This document shows, in pieces, positions 57,201-64,000 of a DNA stretch of 64,000 bases. The number at the start of each line of letters is the position of its first letter. Position 1 is the first letter of the stretch. The notes below the pieces were generated by a model, which saw nothing but the letters and a program-made list of their open reading frames with translations, was not told the origin of the DNA and did no database searches. The DNA is taken from positions 124,001-188,000 of the forward strand of contig LLEY01000095.1 of the NCBI GenBank assembly GCA_001414485.1. The letters are read 5' to 3'. This DNA comes from Calycina herbarum. Lineage: Eukaryota > Ascomycota > Leotiomycetes > Helotiales > Pezizellaceae. Made by a program: the position numbers and the translations under genes.

Positions 57201-59560
57201 GAAGTTGTGAAGCAGAGGAAATCATCTCATACCACAAGTCTACATGATCTAAGAAGGCCCACAACCTCAATAACCCTGCTGCGTCCTGATTTTGGCTTAG
57301 TACTTGGTCGTATGACATTTTCCACGTTGTTAAAATGGTTCGATCCGAGTACTCCTGTAAGGGAAACCCATCTTGATCTTGCATTAATGTATCCCATATG
57401 TGATTGTAGTGTTTTATATAATCAGAGAGTGTAATGTTCGTTTCTCGTAAATACGCTCCAGCTTGTGTAAGTGCGAGAGGGAGCCCTTGGAGCCGATCAA
57501 GTATCGAGGTAGCCTCTGTCGACCCTATAGTAATAGTAAGACTACATATGAATATGAAATACAATTAGATTCTATTACTTACCTTGAATCACTCTATCTG
57601 CATTATTCTCCAAGATAGTCATCGCTTGTTCATCGTCAACAATGCCTAGCTTAGAGCCCCTTCCATATCTTTGAAGATTTGACAACCGACTTGTGATGAT
57701 AATTGATCCATGGTCCGCATCAGGGAAAAAGTCCTTTACGTCGTATGATTGTAGATCTTGGCCGTTTGTATGGTCGCGGTCGATGTTATCGAAGATAAGA
57801 AGCCACTGTCGATTTGAAGGGAGCGACAGCCACTGCTGTACGCCCCTTATAACAGCTTCAACATCAATCTCTGGACTTGAAAGCTCTTGCGCTATATCCG
57901 CTGTCAATTCATCTCGTGGCAACTTGCGTGCGATATCGACTAGTGACTGACACAAACTGTCTCTCGATGACCCATTAAGCCAGAACACAGCGTTATACCT
58001 CTGGTGATGTTTCCGGGCAAACTCAATCGCGAGCTGTGTCTTTCCTATTCCACCTAAGCCGTGAATCACGTAGACTTTGCGCCGAGGTCTTAAAGGGGCA
58101 GGGAGAACAGAGTCCTCGAGTAGCTTTATCTCACTTTCACGTCCAACAAAGTGATTTACTAACGGGACGCCTTGAAGAGAAAAATGAACCTTGTGCTTTT
58201 CGTTGGCCACTAAAATTAAAGATTAATACTATTCTTTGTTATATATATGGTTCAAGAAACTAAGGGGGTTATTTACATTTAGACCGTGCTATAACTAGTT
58301 GAGGAGCTACCTTCACCATATCCTTAATTACCTCGAATACAATTAAGAAGTCTTCTTCTGTCGGCTTCTCAAATTTGTTCATATTAAAGTGGGTTCGGGA
58401 GAGGGCGTATTTTTGAGTCGACTCCGAGAGGTCAAGACAGCCTGAGCTCTCATTCACCACAAATCTCTAATAAATTATTAGCAATTTTATAGTAAATATT
58501 AACTTGACATACTATTCGCTCTTGTCCTTCAACAATAGCTCCAACATTGCTCGCTTTAAGTTCGTAGAAACAGGTGACTCGTGCCTTGTCTGCTTGTGAC
58601 CGTGTCTTGCAGAAGCTATCAACAAGGCCTTGAAGGAACTCGTTCCCTGGCTCGAGAACCCTCAGCACTCCTGTCTGGATTTGATCTTCATCGTATTCCC
58701 TTCGTGCGGCTTCAAGCATTTCACTCTGCTTCATACCATCTGACCCTCTAAATGGTGTGCCAAAGAAGACTAGCCCAGTTGTAGAATCAAATATACCCGG
58801 CCACTCATCTTTATGATATTGCGCTTCGAGGAGAGCCTAGTAATGTTAGTTAAAGGCAATAAGAGGGTCTGTAGGACCGACCTTCAAGACTACTAGCCCG
58901 CCAAAGCAATGCGCTATAATAATCAATGGGCGGAGGGGGAACTCCTATAGTATAGTGTATCAGCGATTGGAAATCCCAAGTTAAGCAGCTTATCTACCTT
59001 TCTTGCACGTTTCAAGGCAAGGAGGAACCGATTTGCAACAGTTGTCGTCTTCTGGGAAATCGCACTATCTCCAAACCACTTAGACTCGTACCCATATCGA
59101 AGTATCCGGGCATTCGGGGCGGCTTGTGGCAACATGTCCTCGTTGGTAAGCCAGTTAACGTAGCATGGCGTGTCTCGTGTGCCGACATTCTTACACCAGG
59201 TATCATCAGGGTGGGCACCAATGCCATGGATTGCGACAATACTATAAGTCTTGTTAGAAATGACTGAGAAGACAAGTTTGGGGAGGACGTGCTCAACGGC
59301 CTGTGCTTGAGGTTCTACAATCTGTTGCGCGAGTGGGTCGCGGAGAACGGTTAAGCCGATCGCATCTGTCACGGGCCGAACCTTATTTACTGTTAGTGTC
59401 GAATGCTAGTAGGTCGTTACGGACAACATACCATCCTGGATGTCGATGATTAAGATATCGTAGTCAAAGGATAAAAGCGTAGAAGAGCAGTTCTTCGCAA
59501 CGTCTTGAAAAGGTTTCCTCACAGCCTCGTGCGGCTGAAATAGTAATATCCTTACATGCA
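53106..59560 (-). CDS. NLR: alpha/beta-hydrolase, NB-ARC, 11 TPR, C-terminal 2-TM protein
   Basis: Proposed exons (minus): about 59560-59432, 59365-58998, 58944-58882, 58836-58513, 58466-58277, 58209-57583, 57524-54324 (or 54307), 54244 (or 54256)-53661, 53588-53106. Introns are 45-79 bp with GT..AG, and the phases join without stops to give about 1,990 residues. Domains in order: hydrolase-like (HGIGAHPDDTWCKN; AHCFGG nucleophile elbow with Cys for Ser; FFGTPFRG; SGCLDLS...THFNMNKF); NB-ARC with P-loop GLGGIGKTQLA, Walker B LLIFDN, IIITSR and GLPLA; eleven 42-residue kinesin-light-chain-like TPRs (56815-55440); acidic linker; two-helix membrane tail. Fungal NLRs of this build act in non-self recognition and programmed cell death; the ligand is unknown. 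No in-frame ATG is seen for the first exon, so the true start is missing or in an unseen exon near the pogo tip. The last two exons could be a separate gene. Confidence 0.75.
55440..56815 (-). repeat. 126-bp tandem repeats encoding 11 TPRs
   Basis: Eleven head-to-tail 42-residue units in two groups. The first four are of the type AEQMFQRALQGYEKALG...NNLGRLYAD. The next six are of the type EAEELLVQV-x-KRVLGEDHPDTL-x-SMANLAS. The eleventh is diverged. Neighbouring units are very similar at DNA level, suggesting recent duplication or gene conversion, and they carry no RIP lesions. Confidence 0.92.
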
Positions 59561-59820
59561 ACCCTGAGCTTGATTATGGATTATATAATAAAATAAATGC
59601 ACTAACGTACTTGATAAGTAAGCGGTCCGGACAAGTACGCGGTCCAGCACCCTCACCAAAATAGCACTTATTATTTTATTAAAAATCAACCACATTAAAT
59701 ATTAACTTCCTGATTAGTTTAATTGATTTATTAGCGCTCTGGGCATGTATGAGCAGTGTGTTCTAATGATCTACATATACTACACATCTGTGGCGTACGA
59801 TTCGATACGCTAATCTTAGG
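59561..59820. other. Pogo element left end and NLR 5' flank
   Basis: Contains a short direct repeat AAGCGGTCC/ACGCGGTCC (about 59617-59647) and an AT-rich spacer leading to the transposase stop codon at 59821. The repeats resemble subterminal repeats of pogo-type elements, so the element tip probably lies near 59605, about 45 bp from the first visible NLR exon. Any promoter of the NLR must lie here or has been displaced. Confidence 0.45.
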
Positions 59821-61180
59821 TTACTGAACTACTTGGATTCCCACTTCTACCTCAGTTCTTAACTGGGTTTGAGCCTCCTGAACCTCTGTAGCACTTAAAG
59901 CCCCTCTCTTGCCTACGTACGACTTCTTTTTTTGTCTCTTCTTCTGTACTTTCTCGTTTGCGGCCTGTAATCTCTGATTCTTAGCTGTAAGGATCGTTGT
60001 ACTATGTATAGCCATTTAACAGCCTTTAATTAGCTGGTTTACTGCTTGAATAGTTGAGCTAGGAGGGCTTTGCGTATAATAACGAATTAATCCTTGAACT
60101 GCCTTAGTCTGAAGCTGTAATTCAGTAATATTATGCGGTGTTTCAGGGACCTAAGAGTCTGGAGCTTGAGTAGGTAATAGAAGAGGCGATGGTATCTGTA
60201 TTTGAACATGTAACCGTGATAGTACTTGATCCGGATCGAAAGGAACTAGGCCAGTTGCTCTAAAACCACTCTGAATTGTAGCTGAACTAAACGTAGTCGT
60301 ACGAGCCTGTAAATATAAGTCTAAGAAGTCGTCTTTTTCTATATAATTAATTCCAGCTCGTATAAGCTCTTCTACAGCTCGCTCGTACGATCGTTTTAAG
60401 ACCGAAAAACAGCTAACATCTAGAGGTTGTAGGATATAGGATAAGTGAGTAGGTATATATAATATAATAATCGAGTTTTACGAGTAATACTAGTCGAATT
60501 CGGCTATAATATGACTTCTATAGCTATCAAGTATTAGAAGTCGATATCTTCTAATTATACGATCTTATATATACGGATTAAAGACCTTTTTAAGCTAAGT
60601 AAGGCCTAATTCGTCTGTTGTCTATCCGTTTTTACTAACTCTAATTATCTAATTAAGAGACAAGGTCTTAAACCAGCTCTTTTATTATATCTTACCTTTG
60701 AAAATAACTATTATCAGAAGAACCTGTCTAGTAGAATTAACTAACTTAATAACTATAATCTATTTACGATTTCCAGGTTGAACTATAACTGTACGATTCC
60801 TCTCTATAGCTGTAATTACTTTTGCTGTAGAAATTACTCTTATCTAAAAGCCTGTTTTATTAAAGTTATATATATCCTCGTCTAGAATTCCGTATTTTGT
60901 AATTATATTTTATATAAGCTGAAACCAGGCTCTAATAACGTTAGGATCTTCGTATTTTGCTCGCTGATAATCGTACTTTCGATTATATTATAATTTAAGT
61001 TTAAGATATCGAGTTATAAAGTTATATATCTAACGTTTGCCTATTTCGAGTTATTTAGCTTACGCGTTCTAAACGCGTTCTATAAGAAGTATTTCAGCTA
61101 TCTATTATATAAGAGCCTTTGTTAGAGATATACTACGTATATCTATAGATAATATATATTTAATAAGTGCGGTTTCTTCG
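59821..61180 (-). pseudogene. Pogo/Fot-type DDE transposase, N-terminally truncated
   Basis: On the minus strand the frame ends at TAA 59821-59823. The last 64 codons are intact (AKNQRLQAANEKVQKKRQKK). One TAA at 60016-60018 replaces an expected CAA. Further up: QSGFRATGLVPFDPDQVL (about 60210-60275), YIEKDDFLDLYLQAR, and ILQPLDVSCFSVLKRSYERA (about 60370-60435), the block after the second catalytic Asp. LDEDIYNFNKTGF (about 60850-60890) corresponds to the first Asp, D to N. YNRKYDYQRAKYEDPNV (about 60940-60990) and a CENP-B-type GKR-x-IYNFI segment (about 61025-61050) precede it. The N-terminus is cut by Gypsy-C2 at 61183. RIP damage increases from left to right. Confidence 0.85.
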
Positions 61181-61182
61181 GT

Positions 61183-61417
61183 TTATTACGATCTATATCT
61201 GAAGGCAAAGGTATAAGAGTATATATATATATATATTCGAGAATTTAAAGCTATAGTTCTAAGAACAAGGGAATGCGGAATATATACTCTACGAAAAAGA
61301 GGTATTCCTACTAACTATAAAGAGCCTTTAATCTCGTTATAAATCCGTCCAAGCGTTGCGGCTCTGACGGTCACGTGTAGGACCGAGAATCACGTGTTAT
61401 AGACTAGCGCCGTAACA
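61183..61417 (-). repeat. Gypsy-C2 3' LTR
   Basis: 235 bp against 232 in C1; the length difference lies mainly in the central TA run. Confidence 0.9.
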
Positions 61418-61439
61418 TTACCCCCCCTTTTAGAAAAAG

Positions 61440-64000
61440 CTTGTCTATAAGCTTTGTATTACGACTGAATCGTCTATTAGATAATTATAATCGTCTATTC
61501 CGTCTTCCTACGCTCGTATCCAGCTTTGTAAAGCCCTTGGTAGACCAGCGTAGGCTAGATTAGTAAGGTGAAAATCGCGTAATTTATATAAGTAATACTT
61601 AAAATTCGAGGCTAGATACTACTATAGATCAAGGTTATAGCCTAACTATTAAACCCTATATTAGAGCTTTCTACGAACTGCTTTTATAGCTAAGACTTCT
61701 TCTACTTCCTACTCTTCCTAATCTATAACCTATATTAGTAGAGGTGGTTTGTTTACCTATCTAGGTAACGGATCTATAACAGCCTTATAGAGCAGTAACG
61801 GGTAGAATATAGAGTGTATACGGAAGTAGTCTAGTAGTTCGAGCTAGAAAGAGTATCCTTCGTAGGCTATAATCCAGAACGGACCCTCGTTTTATCTATC
61901 TAGCTTATAGCTCGGCTAGTCTATCTTCTAATTACGAGTCGATACTTAAACAAAGTCGTCTATATCAAAGTCTACTACTCTTCGAATCCAGTTCGCGGAC
62001 CTTATATAGCGGTCTTATGCTTTACTAACTAATTCCTTTACTATAGTCTAAGTGTCGTATATTCTCTATATAAGTGTCTCTGTATCGGTCTAGTTAAGCT
62101 ATTCGTAGACTATTACGGATTTATCTAGACAGTTCTAATTAAAGAACGTAGTAGCTACGTATCTATTAATTACTTTAAAGAGCGAGAGCCTACCTAGACT
62201 CTTATATAAAAGCGTAAGCTAAGCGTAGTCTAGAATAGAGATAAGTTCGCTCTAGTTATCCTAATAGTAACTAACAAAAGACTATAGGCGTTAATTAATC
62301 TATTAGTTTATAATTTCAGTTTATCTATTAGTTTATAGGTAGAAAGCAGTAGATAGCTTAAGCTTTATACTAAGGATTCCGTAGAATTTAGACTAGAAAG
62401 AAGAAACAAACTATAGTCTATAGTCTAAAATAATGCTTTATAGATAGCCGTAGGTTTAATAGATCTATATAACGTATATTCGAGCTATATCTCGGGCTAT
62501 AACTGTCTTTAGATAGGGGATCGAGACTGATTACTTAGTTAGGCGATCTATAACTACCTATAAGGTATTATAACCTTATTTATTAGTAGGGAAAGACTTA
62601 TAGTCTATAGTAATATGCTGTCAGAGACGTTCTAGAACTAGTAACAGGTGTAAAAACCTAGGTTTATAGTCGCGAGGAACCGTAGTACGTCGACAGTCTC
62701 CGCAGTTACTAATATAGGTTTCTACGGACGTCTGTAAACCTTTCCACTAGTATCTATAGGCGAGGATAGCTACCGTCTTTGTCTGTCTAGGGTAAGCCGT
62801 AGATACTTATACGTAAGCCTCATAGATTAGGTCCGTCTATAAGGTGCCTTGATCAAGAACTACGAGTCTCTTTTACTAAAGAAGTAAGCTGTTCTCTATT
62901 ATCTAGTTTTAGTACCCGTAGGTAGCTTTCGTTTAGTCGTCTTCTAAGTCTAAAGAGTTATAGTTAATAGTAAGTAACTGGTCGACAAGGTTAAGCGAGG
63001 GTTCTAAGGTAACTAGGGCTAACGTTATAGGAGGTTCTAATCGAGTAGTAATACGTGGATCTAACTAATTAGACGTAAGTAAGGTTTGTTATCTTATAGA
63101 CGCTTTTAGGTCGTTCTATAGATTAACGTCTTAGTCTCGGCGTATTAGCGTGTCCGTTTTCTTATTCTGCTTACTAGATTAAAACGTAATTATAAAATAG
63201 AACTCTAATAGAAACTCTGCCTATCTCGCTTACTACTAGTTCAAGGTTTTAGAGGTTATAAAGTACTCTAAAGCTTTATAATCGGTGAAGACCTTGATCT
63301 AGGAGCTAGTCTAAGCAAGATCCGCTTACTATTGTCTAAAAGAGCGTATAATAGCTAACATCTTCTTATCGTAGATTTAGTAGTTTAGCTTAGCGAGGTT
63401 TATCGTCTTCGAGAAGTAGTCTATAGGTCTCTACGGTTCGGTTTCGGATATACGTTATAATATTATAACTGTAACTATTCCGTTAGAAGCGTTAGTCTTA
63501 ACTATAGTCTCTAAATCGGCTATAAAGTAGTATAAGAGAGGGGCGGTAACTAAGGCTTCTTTTAACGTATTAAAAGCCTTCTTATATTCTAAGTCGAACT
63601 TAAACAGCACTTCCTTACCTATAAGATAGTTTAGTAGACGAGCAATCCGTCTATAATCCTAAATAAAACGTCAGTAGAAGTTGTAAAAACCTAGGAAGGA
63701 CTAGATACTCTTAATAGTACTAGGATATTTCTAGGAAACGATTACTAAGATCTTCTCTAGGTTAACTTCGATTCTGTCTATAGAGATAATAAAACCAAGG
63801 TACTTCGTATAAGTAACGTAGAACTCTATCTTCTTAATATCTACTTATAGCCTAGCTTTACAGAGCCGTTCTAAGACCTTATAGACGTGTTTAATATGTT
63901 CGAGCTTATTATTAGAGTATATAAGAATGTTGTTAAGGTAAGCTATATAAAAGTTATCGAGATATTCTATAAAAACGCTATTTATATACCTCTAGTACGT
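61440..64000 (-). pseudogene. Gypsy-C2 pol relic, partial
   Basis: Aligns with 48290-50860 of C1 on the opposite strand, including the chromodomain, integrase and RNase H blocks. It is interrupted by frequent Gln-codon stops and cut by the window edge in RT, before the Y-x-DD region is complete. Its mutations differ in part from those of C1, so each copy was hit independently. Confidence 0.82.

Larger units (their letters stand above)
61183..64000 (-). mobile_element. Gypsy-C2 retrotransposon, 3' part, running off the window
   Basis: The 3' LTR (61183-61417, TATTACG...GTAACA on the plus strand) is the reverse complement of the Gypsy-C1 LTR. It is followed by the reversed purine tract TTACCCCCCCTTTT (61415-61431). 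The rest mirrors C1 in reverse: chromodomain about 61480-61700, integrase about 61800-62850, RNase H about 63100-63550, RT from about 63600. Its 5' LTR lies beyond 64000, so its target duplication cannot be tested. Confidence 0.9.

Noticed and set aside
54332..58263. Plus-strand open frames opposite the NLR gene
   Set aside because: They are antisense to well-supported NLR exons with clear domain motifs and conserved splice phases.
59012..59296. 94-codon minus-strand frame overlapping the first NLR exons
   Set aside because: It is off-frame; the overlapping frame carries the HGIGAHPDDTW hydrolase motif.
1..64000. tRNA, rRNA or telomere repeats
   Set aside because: No cloverleaf-capable sequence with intact boxes, no rRNA core motif and no TTAGGG run was found by eye; a tRNAscan run would be needed to exclude tRNAs fully.

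Overview
The window is nuclear DNA of a filamentous ascomycete (Pezizomycotina); the species cannot be named from the sequence. The evidence is fungal-type short introns, LTR, Helitron, pogo and hAT transposons, a DUF3435 tyrosine-recombinase gene, a hydrolase/NB-ARC/TPR NLR gene, and mutation typical of repeat-induced point mutation (RIP). About 85% of the window is AT-rich. In it CpA/TpG are depleted while CpG is still common, and ancestral Gln codons have become TAG/TAA. Nearly every coding region there is a readable but dead relic.

Layout. Positions 1-18390 hold a minus-strand Gypsy element (A1). It is split by a second minus-strand Gypsy element (B1, 1355-14600, TSD AGAGG), which is itself split by a Copia element (5941-12257, TSD GTTTC). 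Positions 18391-19075 hold LTR fragments. Positions 19077-22026 hold a GC-rich, almost unmutated 5' region followed by a decayed DUF3435 gene, the family of Starship 'captain' recombinases. Positions 22027-25751 hold unassigned AT-rich DNA and an ankyrin-repeat pseudogene. Positions 25752-27150 hold an orphan LTR-like unit and the C-terminal part of a pogo transposase. From about 27180 to 43779 lies a truncated plus-strand Gypsy-B copy (B2). Gypsy-A2 is inserted in it (28768-43222, TSD AGAAG). A2 carries two further insertions: an 8.35-kb Helitron-type element (28924-37276) that splits one of its LTRs, and a 593-bp TRIM-like mini-retroelement (39796-40388, TSD ATAGG) just after the YIDD motif of its reverse transcriptase. 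Positions 43780 to about 51660 hold a hAT relic interrupted by a complete Gypsy-C1 (45015-51117, TSD GGTTG).

At about 51.66 kb the composition changes abruptly to normal. Positions 51665 to about 59560 form a gene island. Its one convincing gene is a minus-strand multi-exon NLR of about 2,000 residues: alpha/beta-hydrolase domain, NB-ARC, 11 TPRs, an acidic linker, and a C-terminal two-transmembrane module. The island ends at a pogo-type transposon (about 59600-61182). That transposon is cut off by Gypsy-C2 (61183 to beyond 64000).

How the parts fit. The NLR looks like a non-self recognition or heterokaryon-incompatibility type receptor. DUF3435 recombinases mobilise large fungal Starship elements that often carry NLRs, so a decayed captain and an NLR in one window are compatible with a Starship remnant. 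The repeats between them prevent proof. The retroelements, Helitron, TRIM, hAT and pogo relics record at least four layers of insertion followed by RIP.
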